From Xiphophorus maculatus (lineage: Eukaryota; Chordata; Actinopteri; Cyprinodontiformes; Poeciliidae), in assembly GCF_002775205.1 (NCBI RefSeq), contig NC_036458.1, positions 24,020,368-24,084,367 of the forward strand: DNA of 64,000 nt, written 5' to 3'. The translations under genes were made by a program, and so were the position numbers. Positions within the stretch are counted from its first letter, which is position 1. Every line of letters begins with the position of its first letter. The notes under the pieces are model-generated. The model was not told where the DNA came from, searched no databases, and worked only from the letters and a program-made list of their open reading frames with translations. Shown in pieces: positions 1 to 12,825 of this stretch.

Positions 1-580
1 AATTCCCCCATTTCAATCCTTTCCTACTTCAGTTTTATGTCGTCTTGTGTATCAGTTTATTTCCTCAAGAATAATTTTTCTCATTTATACGTAATTATTT
101 AAAGGCGTGGTGTGACTCCAGTTAACATTTATTTTAATTCTGAGACCCATTAAAGACAAGTTGTTTTTATGAAATTGACAAGTGTCTCCTGATCAAACCA
201 GAGTAACAGTGAGGGACTCTGGTTTGTCGGTCATTTCTGGAGTCGAGTAGCAACATTTATTTGCACTAAGCCCAGTAGTTTTTGCCTTCTGGCAGGTATG
301 AGCTATTAAAAGGTGCAGTAGCAGGCATACTGTGGGAGGGCTCCTTTTTTTTTTTTTTACCCAGAAGTAGTTGGTATAAAATGACCTGACCGGTTCTGAC
401 CTCTGGACGTGGGACAGACCATTTCTGTGTAGTCATTAGTGAGCTGCTTCCAAAACACAAATTAAAGGTTCAGATATTAATTTTAGCCGTACTCATTACA
501 AAGCTTTGTTTCTGAAAAAAAGCAGCATAAATAGACTACCTTGAGAAAAATCCAAACATGACCTTTTTCCCCCCCTGCAG

Positions 581-3500
581 TTGTGAATGATAAAGTCTCC
601 ACCATGGACCTGTCAGAAAGCAGTGGTACGTATAACGCTCCTGCCAGGCTGGCTTCTGTGTGCTCCATGTTGTTGTTGCATTCCTCATTGTTGTGACATG
701 AGCCGACTCACACTGAAAACACAGCAGCACACAGAACTGCATTCACTATATACGTTCCTGGCAGTCCACATCCGGCCCACGAGCCGTCTGATTCTGGACT
801 ACTGACCGACTACCTGCTCTCAGCAGTTTTATGGTCAGTCTACATCCTGATCCAGAAAACATGATGGATGTTGATCCGTTTTGGATTTTCCAGGTCTAAA
901 GAACAACCATTCTAACTTTGGTTTAGCTCGAACGCGCTAAAGACGTGTCAACGATCTGTTAATAGACTGTTACTATTGGCAGACAGCTGAACGCATGGGC
1001 CAAAATGGCTTTTAGAAAAAAAAAGAAGTTGGCGGTATGCTGAGTTTGGGTTAACATGACATGCTGCAAGTTCAACAGTAAAATAAGGCGAACAATGAAA
1101 ATCGATGTTCTGATAATGTGGAACTTCTGCAGTCTCAGCGCCACCTACAAGAGGAGCGCGGCAGATGATGCAGGGGGTAAGGGAGAGTGTCCTGTCAGAC
1201 TGTTGATTTAGACCTGATTTATTTCTTCTCTGTCTGACCAGCACAAGAATAATGTGCCTAAAAAAGGGTAGTAATTTGTAAAATTGACTTTTTTCAGTTT
1301 TACATCATGTTAACTTATTCCCTCATCAAAAACATACCTGGAGTGTTGCGTAGATTCTTTCATGCATGTTTGAGGAATGCGTTAATCTCTGTGGCATTTT
1401 GAAGAGGCCTTTGCTCGACAACAAAAACTCAGAAGAGCTTTCATTTTTAAATTCCTGACTTCTGTGGATCACCTTAGAATTTAACTATCGCCTCTTTTTT
1501 TGGCCTTTTGTGTTCATTGGTAAAAATGTTATTTAAACCCCCTCCTTAAATTAAATATGTAAATTTATAATGACATTTTATTTCCTTATGTTTATTGTTT
1601 TGCATGAAAAGAAACGCCATCCAAATTTTCTTCTGTTCTACAAACCAACTGAAAAGAAAAGGCAAAATGTTGATTATTTAAAAACAACCTAGTGTTAGAA
1701 AAGAATAAGTAAAAAACACAGTAGAGTGGGTAGTCTACTTTGGATCGCTGTACAACTGAAAACACAGTCTTGCAGTAGATTAACATCAGCTTGTGTTTGT
1801 TGTGTGTCTTGCTTTGTCACATCCAGTGGGAGTGTTTCATTATCACCTTAAACACACTTGGCCGGATTTCAACAGGAACTAACGGTAAATGATAAACAGT
1901 CGAGTATTGGTCAGCTGGTCAGTTTTCTATGTCATAGTTGGGCTTCAATCATACAATACATGACTGTAAATCTGGAGAACAATACCTAGAATTTGCATCA
2001 AGCACAGCAATGAAAAGATCCCCAGCTTTTATAGCTGCAGATCCTTTAATCACCATGGCAACCTATCAGCTGTGCAAAACTGGGTGGGCCTAACACCGCT
2101 TTCGAGACACAGCTTCTCATCTGAGCTGCAGTTTCCAACCTCACAGAGCAGCACTCCCCCGCAAGTCCTAGACTCAGCTCCTTCAGACTAGCCAGCAGCA
2201 ATTAGCAAACACCTGGTGGAACTGAGTATCTGCTGAGCTCATTATGAGCTACTTGTCAGTGAAATGCTGATAAAAACATTAAAGGGTTAAGAGAGGAGCC
2301 ATGTTGTGATGACTTCCTGAAGATGGAGTTTCAGAAAGAGACAGAGGCCCAATTTCAAGATATTAAATCCCAAAGTCAGATTTTTAAAAAGTCATATTTG
2401 ACATATACAGCATTTTTATAACAACGTAAGGTATCCTACTTACTTAACTATGCTATAAAATGGCACGGTGTAGCTGGAAAATACATGCTATTGCCCCTTT
2501 AAAGATATGCAACTCTTTAGTACTGGTATATAAATTCTGTCATAACTTTGTTAGGATAGAAAAATCTAGAAATGTCAACGTCACATTTCTTGAAGCAGAA
2601 CCATTCTATTCTGGGTTTGTTAGATTTCAGTAAAATGTGTTACTATGAACTTACAAATGTTATTACATATATTGACTAAAATTAGTTTGTAGTTTCTCAT
2701 TCAGTCAGGTTCATCTGTTATTATTTATACTCATTCAGCAATGTGTCTCAGAGGTGTCTGTGTGTTTACGTGAGTCACTGAACATCGTGTTTGAAGAAAT
2801 CTGTTCCACACTCTAATCGAGCTGTTTTTATTCCAGATCAGGTTCATGCCGGTTCAGCTGCTGGCTCCCGAAAATTGAAATTTAGTCACAATTAGCAAGT
2901 ATTTGATTAGTTGACCTTTTGAGTCTGACTCGGTGATGTTCTGTGCTTGTAAAGTGCCTGTGGAGAACGGTGACACAGAAATGACGTCGGAGGAACCATG
3001 GGACCAAAAAGACGACGAAGCGACCGAAGAGGAGCCGGGAGGTGGGGACCGGGGGCCGGGGGAGTCGGCCTCGCCGGAGGACACGGCTCCAGAGATGATG
3101 GAGGAGGAGGAGGAGGTGTTAGTGCCAAAGGTTCCAGCTGTACAGCCAGACGCCCCCAAGAAGGAACACATCAATGTGGTGTTCATCGGACACGTAGGTC
3201 AGTGCGGAGACCCTCTATTTTATTTGTGGAGGACATTGTTTAAGAAATGCAGACCTTACAATTAATCTAGAAAGTATTCACACTGCTTCACTTCTTCCAT
3301 GTTATGTTCCAGTGTTATTCCAAATTGTAACTAATCTCTAATCCCACAATTCCTTCACACAAATACCCATGACAATGTGGACTTTTATTCTAGAGCCTAA
3401 AGTTTGATTCTGTTTCCAGATGCTGGAAAATCCACCATTGGAGGACAAATTATGTAAGTAGTGTTCTGTATTGCAAGTGAAGTGTTGTAGGAGTATTAGC

Positions 3501-6500
3501 GGTAACCTCCCCGTCTCTCTGCAGGTATCTAACAGGCATGGTGGACAAGAGGACCTTAGAGAAGTACGAGAGGGAAGCCAAGGAGAAGAACAGAGAAACC
3601 TGGTGAGTGGGCCGCCTTAGCTGCTCTGTCATAACAAACCATCTCTGTTTTCATTCTTTGTCCGTACTCTTTGCCAACATTTTGCAATTGTTGCAAGCAA
3701 AATTGCAATTAAAAAATTATGAAATTTCTTAATTTCAGAAATAAGAAATGAAATTAAAATCACATGTGAATAAGTTCCTTCATGCGATAATTAAAAATCA
3801 TTTCAGCAGTGAATGTAAATGAACGAGATACATTCATAATTCAACCATGGTGCTAGCGCTCATCATCCATCAGCCAATCAGAGGAGACATCAGCGTCTTA
3901 TTCGTTGAAGCAACAAGCCCCGCCTACTTGGGAGCAGCTATGGCATTCTGGGGAAATAGTAGTCGGTGATTTTACATTAGTTATGGATTCAATACGTTGG
4001 AATGACATAACATTTTATGAACTGTGATGCTGTGGGAGTTCTGGTGGAGCCAGCTGAACATCGTCTGAAAAATACAAAAACAACCAATCATCCTTCTACC
4101 ACTTCCTGTTGTCTTTTTTGTCATTTTCTCCAGTAGTCTCATCTGGCTGTTGATTACATGACTCATGATGCAAAAGGGGTTTGAGTTGCAGTTTTGCAAA
4201 ATAAATCTATTTTGCTACAGCTAGAAAAACTCACCCCATCCTGGCTCAAAAACCTTTTATGGAAAAACATGAGTGTTTTTCTTTTTTTTTAACTGTTGTG
4301 TTTCCATTAAGAACATTTATTTTCGTAAATTCAATGTGCTCAGTTTTATGGTTAATGGAAATTAGTTATTTGTGTTTGATCCACTGCTTGGTGTGTTTTT
4401 ATGAAGGCAGATGTAGGTCATTGTGAGGAAGTTGTAAAGAGCAGTCCTTTGACAGTCGGTGACGAGCTTTCCTCTCTGTCTTCAGGTATCTGTCCTGGGC
4501 TTTGGACACCAATCAAGAGGAGCGGGACAAGGGGAAGACTGTGGAGGTGGGCCGAGCGTACTTTGAGACGGACAAAAAGCACTTTACTATCCTAGACGCT
4601 CCAGGCCACAAAAGCTTTGTGCCGAACATGATTGGAGGCGCGTCCCAGGCTGACCTGGCTGTTCTGGTGAGTAACTCACAACTGACTCACTTGGGCTCCA
4701 CCACACACAGACATGCTAAAAACTGAATAATCTCCAAACTCAACTGCTAGTTTATGTTGAATATGAATGGGATTGCTTCCCAGTATAGAGTTCCCCTGTA
4801 TAGCTGACACCACTAACTACTCCCACAGGTGATCTCTGCCAGGAAAGGTGAGTTTGAGACTGGTTTCGAGAAGGGTGGACAGACCCGGGAGCACGCCATG
4901 CTAGCTAAGACGGCCGGTGTCAAGCACCTGATAGTCCTGGTCAACAAGATGGATGACCCTACAGTCAACTGGAGTCTGGAGAGGTGGGTACAGGGAAAAC
5001 AGGGGAGGGCTAAATGTAAGCCTGCTGCAATTAATCAATTACTCGCATGATTAATAAAAATGCGTTCAGTGATTTCCATTCTGATTATATTTTTTGAAGA
5101 GCAATTTTCTTTAGATTTTTTTAATTCATTTAATTGTTTGTGGTTGTTTTTTTTTTTTAAATTATTTATTATTTTTGGTTGTTTTTATTTGGGGCAATTA
5201 AAATATCTTCCAGTTGCAATGTGAAGTGTTATGTGCAAAATTAGTGTTTATTAGTCTTTCAAATGGTGACCTTCTATTATATTAATTGAAAATGGTCTGA
5301 AAACGACAATGTTATCAGACATTGTAATGATTTTAGGGACAACTCATTGTCCAGCAGAAATGATTGTGACAGGCCTAGTTCAGTGTTGATAACAGAGATG
5401 GTTAATGATTCATGCTCTGCTGTTTTACTGTTCTAATTATAGTCCTCTATGATTACTCTGAATGTTTGTTTGAATTCTAAATTTGTCCAGGTCTCACAGT
5501 ACTCAGCCAAATAAAACAGATCAGATGACAGTTATCAGCTCTGCTGCCATGTTACCAGCTGCTAGCTCACTGTGGTGGGCTAGCAGCAGGTTTGTCTGCA
5601 GGGAGTCTCCATGTTTCTCTGGGTACTCTGTCTTCCTCCTGAGCTCCAAACTAAGCTTGTACATGAGTCATTCTAAAGTTGCCCAGAGGGGTGTGTGTTT
5701 TCACATGGTACAAGTGTGTGTAGGGATGCTCATGTTTAAATTTAATGGCATTGTTACCCCAGCAACCTGCTAATGAGGAAACATAATTGCATGATTCCAT
5801 GTTGTTGGAGTGTTTCAGCCATTTGGATTTAAATAAGAAACCAAATTAAACCCCAGCATCCTTCATCCAGATGACCTGAGACAGTCCGAGTCCAGACTGG
5901 TGAACAGTATTAGCTTAAAAGCCCCAGCCCCATCTGCAATCCTTTAAATGAACAAGGTGTTGACTAGAGACAGATGGAGGCGTGTTGACCTGTCCATCCT
6001 GGGTTAACTGAGATCCTGCAACAGCTGATATTTACATGGCCGAGCCTGAGATGATGGTTTCATCTGTCATTTCCACCTCATGAATAGAAACTGTCTCCTT
6101 GGATCGCTGGGGGTGCAAAGGTTCTTCTTCTTGTCCCTTTCATGACTCACCGTCCTGGTCAAGACATGCTCAGCGTTAGCTGATGCTCAGCTGGGTTTGT
6201 TGTCTGGTTCTGATTTTTCCCACAGAACTGGGTCACACAGTGGTTGGACCTTTTTGGAAGGAGTTGAAAAGGTTTAGAACATCATGAAGATAGAAAAGTA
6301 CAAACTTTCCCCACCCTCTGTGCTGTCATTGGACAGCTGGCTTTCAGTGACCAAAGACATTTTTAAAACAGGAAGGTTGTGTAAAATTTATTTATTTAGT
6401 TATAACATTACTGTCATCAAAAACACACCTGGAGTGTTGCCTTGATTTTTTTATGCATGTTTCAGAAATCTTTAAATCTCCCGTGGCAACCATTCAGAAT

Positions 6501-9500
6501 GAAAACACACCCGGAACAGAGAGTCACATTTTCTCCGCTGCTCTGTCTTGGATCTGTAGTTTCCAGCCGAGCTTTCCCCTCACTATATGACTCCTTCTGA
6601 CTAGCGATCAGCAAATATCAAACACTGGGTGGAACTGCACACTTGCTCAACTCATTATAAAAGCTACTTTACAATCCAACACTCCAAGGAACGGTTGTAA
6701 ATGGAATAATGGAGAAGCATTGTTGTGATGGCTTCCTGAAGGTGGAGTGTTGGAAAGAGCAGAGTCTTATAGAGACAGAATCCAATGTCAAGGTGTCAAT
6801 TCATGAATTCAAATTTCTTTAGCTATGTTTGATACATACAGTATTTTTATAATTGAAGGTAATAGTGCCATTTTATAGCACAATGTGGCTGGAAAATACA
6901 TAATACTGCCCCTTTAAGTTACTCATTCTTGTCTATAGTTATTGAAATTGTAGATATTTTCTTTAATTTCTGTATATGTACATTGATGTTGGGATTAAAG
7001 GCAGCACATTTCTAACCTTCTCTGACTGAAATGGACACTTGTGCCCTGCTTTTACTCTTCACCCTCTCGTTTCCAACGCCAAGCATTTATTCAGATGAAC
7101 CTATGTGCTGCTTTGTTTCCTGGGCTGTTAGGTATGAAGAGTGCAAGGAGAAATTAGTGCCATTCTTGAAGAAAGTGGGCTTTAACCCAAAGAAAGACAT
7201 CCACTTCATGCCGTGTTCTGGGCTCACCGGAGCCAACCTGAAGGAGGCGACTGACATGTGCCCCTGGTATACGTAAGTCTGTTTAGCTTCCTCACAGTCA
7301 GGATAACCCAAGATCATCACCTTGTCCTTCTCTAACTGCTTTTATTTGAATTTCCAGAGGTTTGCCCTTCATCCCACACTTGGACAGTTTGCCAAATTTC
7401 AACAGATCTAGTGATGGACCAGTCAGATTGCCCATTGTAGACAAATACAAGGTGAGAGCATCTGTTTGTTTTTAATGCATGTTGTATGAAAACTGCTTCC
7501 TGAAACATAGAACAGATTTTGTTGTCATGAATTGAAAATGTGTTGCTCTCTCACCAGGACATGGGGACTGTGGTACTGGGAAAGCTGGAGTCTGGCTCCA
7601 TCAGTAAAGCACAACAGCTAGTCATGATGCCCAACAGGGTAAGTCATCCAATCAGATACAGACCCACCCTGAACCAGGGCAACCAGCGGCCCACCGGGTT
7701 TTTGTTTTAAAAAATGTTTTGACTGAAAATGTCAAATATTACTGGATAATTGTTATAGGAAGACATTGTTGACAATACTTAGACATGCAGCTACAGTGTT
7801 AAAAACAACAAATAAAAAAAAAAACAATTAAGATGATAAAAAATTTTTTCACATCTGTTAAATCTCAATGAAGTAATCAGACACTAACCATACGACCTCC
7901 AGCCGGCCACTGCACTGATCATCTCTGTATGTCTCTGTATGCCAGAGACAAACGGGAAGATTTAATTTAGGAGGCCAGGATTTATTGGTGTTAGAAAAAC
8001 TAGTTAAAATAAAAAAAAGAGGCCACACTTATCCTGATGGGGAGGCAAGTATAATACACTGGGGGAAACCCTTCTGCAGAGTTTCAACTATTTCATTTAA
8101 GGTTTTTGTGGCTCTATTGGTCTTTATTCATTAGTAGTTGGACAGAGAGGAAGACGTGTTCAGGAATCAATCTGGGATCCTATGTAGCCTCTGTGGTGCG
8201 TCTGATTCAACACATCCTCAATCTGGGATTATTTGACATTTCTTAGCAGACTTAACTACTAATGCTGATTCCATTTTCTGATCAGAGTTTCCCATGAGCA
8301 AAACTGGTTCAGATTGGGAGAGGCGATGTCACACAGTGTGCAGGAGCAGGTGCTGTCAAACAGAGTCAAAATGTTTTAACTATAAACATCAGTCTCTGTG
8401 TTCCCTTAACAACATGGACCCTTAAGGCTCCCCCACACACTTCAGCAGAAGTTCTGAAATCAGTTCTCAATGTTGATGCGTGACAAAAATTGTGTCATTT
8501 TGTTTGTGGAGACAGCTGCCTGCCGAACTCAACAGGCCAGGGCCAAACTATTTCAACAGAACTCTGTGTGAAGTGCTGTCTGACTGGTTAGAGGTTTGTT
8601 TATGCTGTGTTTTATGCAGAAAGACAATCACACAGGAGTGTTAACATTTCTCTTCAGCTAGTTCTCTTTCACTACCTGGTTTTTGTATGTAGGAAATCTG
8701 ATGCAATGAGGAACTATATATATGCATGGTTCTTCACTCTAATGGAACTGTCAAACATAGTTCTTTTATATGTACATGGTTCTAAGTAGTTCTAGCATCT
8801 GTAAACAAAAACCAAATAATTGAAGCATCATGTCACTGACTTAGAGAAATCCCTCAGACTGAACATGCATAGAGTGACAAAAATGCTCACTGAATCTAGA
8901 TCATTTCTTCTCCACACAGCTCAGAAAAACAGCCTCTGCCCTCCCTGCAGAGGCCACTAGTCTCTGCATGATGTTTCTGCATCTCGTTTTTCTGTCACCA
9001 TAATTAGTTTTAAGGTCAAAATGATCAGAGGCGTTGATTTCTGATATGAGTTACATCAGGAGGGAAAGATTACTGTTTTTTTCCCCATTTAGCTCACTTT
9101 CTGTTTTAGGTATTAAAACATTTCTCATTACTGTTGCATCTCTGATTTGAGTGTCTGTGTTCCTGCAGCATGTGGTGGAGGTATTGAGTCTGCTATCGGA
9201 TGACGTGGAGACGGACGATGCAGGACCTGGTGAAAACCTCAAGCTGCGACTGAAGGGAATCGAGGAGGAGGAGATCCTGCCGGGATTTATTCTGTGCAAC
9301 TCTGACAGTCTCTGTCATTCAGGGCGCACCTTCGACGCCCAGGTGAGTCTGCTCGGCACAGCTCCTCTAGTGCAAGAAAAGTGAAATGTGTTAGATCTAA
9401 CAAAAACAAATTTACAGCACCTTAATCGTGAAATTAAATTATTTCAGTCCATAAACTTGTTAAGGGTCCATAATCCAGGCCTGGGAAAAAATGTCTTAAT

Positions 9501-12021
9501 GTTTTTTTAGTTGAACAAAGTCAGTTTAGCTGTATGTACATGTAAGGATGCAGGCTGCTGTCATCTATACTAGAGCTGCAGCTGATGATGATGTAACAAA
9601 TTATTAAATTGGTGCAATTTCATTTAAACACTTAAGCCCAGCTTGTACAATATTAATAATAACTTAAAAATGCAAGTAAACAAATAATTGTTTCTTTTTT
9701 TAAATGAGAAAATAAATATTTTATTTATCTATATTTGGTTATGAGAGGATGGGGGATATTTTTATTTGTGTTACAAGAATATGGCATCATTTATCTTGGC
9801 AACATCACACAGGATGTTTGTCTTCAAACATCCTGTGTGATTAACACACGTTTGTGTAATAAAAACGTTTTTATGACTGATACTAAGAGAACCACTAAAG
9901 TCATGAAGCTTTAATGTGCACAAGATTTCAACTTATTCTCAATTTGGTCATTTGAATCATGATGTTTTTTTTATTTGTTGTTGTAATTAAAAACCAACAA
10001 ATTAGTGCAAAATAACTGGATAAGAGGATGAATAACAGCAACAAAGATATACAAAAAAAACCTTGATGGAGGAAAACATTCAAATGGATACATTCAGAAG
10101 AAAAACAAAACACATCAAATGGTGTCACAACAAAAACAATGAAATTGTTTCACTTATGTGGGTTAGGATATATATGTTTTTGTTTAAAATGCATCAACTG
10201 CATTCCTTTATTTAGTGTAGGACTGATTTTTTTGAAAATAAATTTTCTTGGATTAACCAATAATAATTGGACAGCAAATGGCGCTAAATAGTTTCTTTTT
10301 CTTTTTTTTGTTTTTAACCAAAGCTAAAGCAGCCAGTTAGTGGTTCTGGCTAAAACATATTTATTTTTCATCTTAAATGCAAAATGATCATTTTGATCAG
10401 TCCTGAGGACTTTGACGTTTTTTGTTTTTGTTTTAGTAAACTGCCATTTGTTTGAGTCTATGCTCCTGTTAACGATTAATTATTGAATTAACTGACGATT
10501 ATTTCAATGGGTGATTAAGTGTTTCAACCCTAAAATTAATAGTAATTCCATAAGCATTTAGATAATCAAATGGTGCGGTCTAGTTTTGTATGAAAGGCTC
10601 AACATTCATCATCGTCACAACAATGATGCGTTTAAGGACTGAGGGACGAATCAGAGACTGTCTCAGTAGTTCTCTGCCTGCAGCTGTGCTCGCTCTCTAC
10701 CAAACATGACGCCGCCATTTTTATTCAATATGCAGGGGAGTCCTGTGGGAAACATCTGGTGGTAGTTGGTACTTGGGGAAACGCCAAATAACTGGACATG
10801 AGCTTTAGATGAAATTACTTGAACGTAGTATGTACCATTTTCTCCACAGATCGTCATCATCGAACACAAATCCATCATCTGTCCAGGTTACAATGCAGTC
10901 CTTCACATTCACACATGCATTGAAGAAGTGCAAATCACGGTAAGCTCCAGAGTGGGATCAATTCGCTGCTGGAATGGATCTGTATCAGAACCTGAACTCC
11001 CTGCTGACGTCTGCCTCCTGTGCAGGCCTTGATCTGTCTAGTGGACAAAAAGACAGGAGACAAGAGTAAGACGCGGCCCCGGTTCGTCAAACAGGACCAG
11101 GTCTGCATTGCCCGTCTGCGTACAGCTGGGACCATTTGCCTCGAGACTTTTAAAGACTTTCCTCAGATGGGACGGTTCACTTTACGGGATGAAGGTAGGC
11201 CTGATGCTCTGAGGTAACATCCAGCTACAAGCAGGATGGAGGTGCAGGGAATAATCCACTCCATAAACAATCACAGTAAAATGGTATATTCTCATGTGAC
11301 GTCACAACTTCTGTGAACATTGTAACCGACAGCCATCTTGGCAGGCAGTTGCTGTGACAACAATAAATCCACATGCTTAGAACTAGATCTCAACTTGTTC
11401 CTATCTAATTTAGAAATGGTATGAGTAAATTACAACTAGTACGCGACTATTCTGTGAAATACGAAGACAAATACCAGTGATATTTACTGTAGTACTTACT
11501 GCTGAATTGGCAAAATTAGCTTAGCTAATGTAGCTTTTATGTGCAATGCTCAGACAGATATGAAGCCTATGTCTGTTACTATGCGAACTCACTCTGCAAA
11601 TTAATTTAAACATTGACTGTATGCGTCCATAGATTTCAGACTGTGAGGCTCCTCCATGCTGTACAAACTCTTAATGTTCACCAAGTAGTGAACTGTGTCA
11701 CAGTGTGAGGTCAGAGGCATCTAATCCACATGGTCTGACATGTTTTCCTTTTACATGTCATACGGGTGGATCCCAACAGCAGCCATTTTGTTCATGTGTC
11801 TTTTTCTCACACATTGGTCAAAAGTGTCCACAATTTATTTATTGTTGATCTGGAAGCCATGGGTCTGATATGCATTGCTATGCACTTGGCTGCAAACATG
11901 ATCACTTCCAATTCAGACTTGTGGGAGCCATGTGTTCTAAATCGATTCAAAATGGATTTTATGATGCATTTAAGTTGTACGTGTTTGCCACTCCTGTTTG
12001 GGAGTATGTTGTATTGTTTTG

Positions 12022-12081
<60 letters not shown>

Positions 12082-12825
12082 TATTATTTATTTTTATTTT
12101 TTTTTTTAAGAAAAAGCCAGGCAGCTAAGCAAACCTAATACTGGACATTTAAGTTGCCAAATTTTATTCACAAACCTGTTTTTGTTTAAATGTAAACAGA
12201 TGAAATTTGATCCAGTTTTCTGGCTGGGTTCATCAGTTGAAATTATTTCATGACAGCAGCAGTCACACAGGAGCCATGAAATAAATACACAAAATAATTA
12301 TATTTTTAAATAATTTTATTTAAATGGACATTTTTATTTAAATTGATATAAAAATTTAGCTTTAATCAGTTCATGGGACATTTAATTGCCTATTTCATAA
12401 CATAGTTAATTATTGATGCACTTATTAATTTAGTGATATATATGTAATTGTTTAGTATTAAATGAATGATTTTAATAATTTTGATACATTTAATTTCTTA
12501 ATAGGAGATTAACACATGGTATATTTATTAAATGATGTCATCACTTTCCTTCCATAAACCTTACAAAATACATTTAAATAAATCTCCATTTGCTTAAACT
12601 CTTTCCTCTTGTCAGTCACATAAATTAAACAGAACCTCTAAAATGTTTGAATAGAAAAAATTAGATGTTTGAATCAAATCATGGCCCTAAAAATGGGAGC
12701 GGACTCTGTAGCCTGAAAGATCGCCGTGTGTAAAGCAAGGAGTTGATGTGGGTTTTGTTGTGCTGTTGCCAGGTAAGACCATCGCCATCGGTAAGGTTCT
12801 GAAGCTGGTGGCTGAGCGGGACTGA
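581..12825 (+). CDS. gspt1: eRF3a / GSPT1 translation termination GTPase (5' partial)
   Basis: Class II release factor: the GTPase that binds eRF1 and drives stop-codon peptide release in the cytosol. Exons seen: 581-625, 2955-3197, 3420-3453, 3525-3602, 4486-4666, 4829-4983, 7132-7272, 7358-7451, 7558-7638, 9169-9342, 10850-10939, 11026-11194, 12773-12825. All phases join, giving 511 residues and a TGA stop. In this partial numbering, an acidic linker (about 15-80) is followed by the P-loop GHVDAGKST (93-101), DAPGH (170-174) and NKMD (232-235), then the two beta-barrel domains. The C-terminus contains [20 protein letters not shown], the conserved eRF1-facing end; the last residues VAERD differ from the mammalian VPEKD. 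The upstream exon(s) with the PABP-binding N-terminus are outside the window. The first visible exon enters in phase 1. Teleosts can have gspt1 and a gspt1-like paralogue; I cannot say which this is. Confidence 0.95.
604..625 (+). promoter_or_regulatory. Conserved in-frame Met with strong start context in eRF3 exon
   Basis: Within the first visible GSPT1 exon the frame reads [10 protein letters not shown]. The Met codon is preceded by CCACC and followed by G, an optimal Kozak context. The matching mammalian segment (VSMELSEP) also has a Met here. Use as a start would give an eRF3 without the PABP-binding N-terminal region but with an intact GTPase. Whether it is used is inference. Confidence 0.3.
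1259..1400 (+). repeat. Left piece of TTAA-type MITE
   Basis: This piece matches the left end of the copy at 53383-54006: the AGGGTAGTA-type terminus, then TTTACATCATGTTA, then CCTCATCAAAAACAT and GGAGTGTTGC. Similarity stops near the motif TTAATCTCTGTGGCA. Confidence 0.6.
2044..2502 (+). repeat. Right piece of TTAA-type MITE
   Basis: It matches the copy at 53383-54006 from the motif TTTAATCACCATGGCAAC to the terminus TGCCCCTTTAA. Shared blocks include CTCCTTCAGACTAGCCAGCA and GAGGAGCCATGTTGTGATGA. Confidence 0.7.
3283..3410 (+). repeat. Decayed Tc1-type transposon end in GSPT1 intron
   Basis: The order GTATTCACACTGCTTCACTT, then TGTTCCAG, CCAAATTG and CCATGACAATGTGGA matches the end of the element at 55270-55945, a terminus common in Tc1-like elements of fish. 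It is short and degenerate, with no coding capacity. Confidence 0.5.
3660..4364 (+). repeat. MITE copy with TTTCCATTA-type ends in GSPT1 intron
   Basis: It is alignable by eye along most of its length to 36768-37452. Shared blocks are TACATTCATAATTCAACCAT, CAGCCAATCAGAGGAGAC, CAAGCCCCGCCTACT and TTTATGAACTGTGATGCTGT. The right end has GGTTAATGGAAAT; the left end is eroded. It fills most of the intron between the exons ending at 3602 and starting at 4486. Confidence 0.65.
4984..7131 (+). other. GSPT1 intron between exons at 4829 and 7132
   Basis: It contains a TTAA-type MITE copy at about 6378-6917. The remainder (4984-6377 and 6918-7131) holds AT-rich sequence with no exon, RNA gene or other repeat I can identify. 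Confidence 0.6.
6378..6917 (+). repeat. TTAA-type MITE copy in GSPT1 intron
   Basis: It has the same block order as the copy at 53383-54006: CATCAAAAACACACCTGGAG, the middle TTGTGATGGCTTCCTGAAGG, and the terminus ATAATACTGCCCCTTTAA. The left terminus is eroded. Confidence 0.7.
7639..9168 (+). other. GSPT1 intron between exons at 7558 and 9169
   Basis: No exon is needed here because the phases join. The 7680-8080 part looks like decayed interspersed repeat. The rest is unassigned. Confidence 0.5.
9343..10849 (+). other. GSPT1 intron between exons at 9169 and 10850
   Basis: AT-rich intron with one perfect hairpin (9804-9841). No exon or identifiable mobile element was seen otherwise. Confidence 0.5.
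9804..9841. repeat. Perfect 17 bp hairpin
   Basis: ATCACACAGGATGTTTG is followed by a 4-base spacer (TCTT) and its exact reverse complement. It sits within a GSPT1 intron. It may be the relic of a very short transposon, or nothing functional. Confidence 0.85.
11195..12772 (+). other. Last GSPT1 intron
   Basis: It contains a long TA microsatellite and A/T-rich sequence; no exon was seen. The acceptor TTGCCAG at 12766-12772 leads into the final 53-base coding exon. Confidence 0.6.
12025..12078. repeat. (TA)n microsatellite
   Basis: Uninterrupted TA dinucleotide array of about 54 bases inside the last GSPT1 intron. Confidence 0.95.

Larger units (their letters stand above)
626..2954 (+). other. 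GSPT1 intron between exons at 581 and 2955
   Basis: This long intron carries two pieces of the TTAA-flanked MITE family (about 1259-1400 and 2044-2502). The 1400-2044 part matches nothing I recognise. No further eRF3 exon is needed here, because the flanking phases (1 and 1) join directly. Confidence 0.7.

Noticed and set aside
2854-3186. 110-codon open frame on the minus strand, Ser/Pro-rich
   Set aside because: Antisense of the acidic GSPT1 exon at 2955-3197.
10663-10878. 71-codon minus-strand open frame
   Set aside because: Overlaps the GSPT1 exon at 10850 in antisense and has no features of its own.
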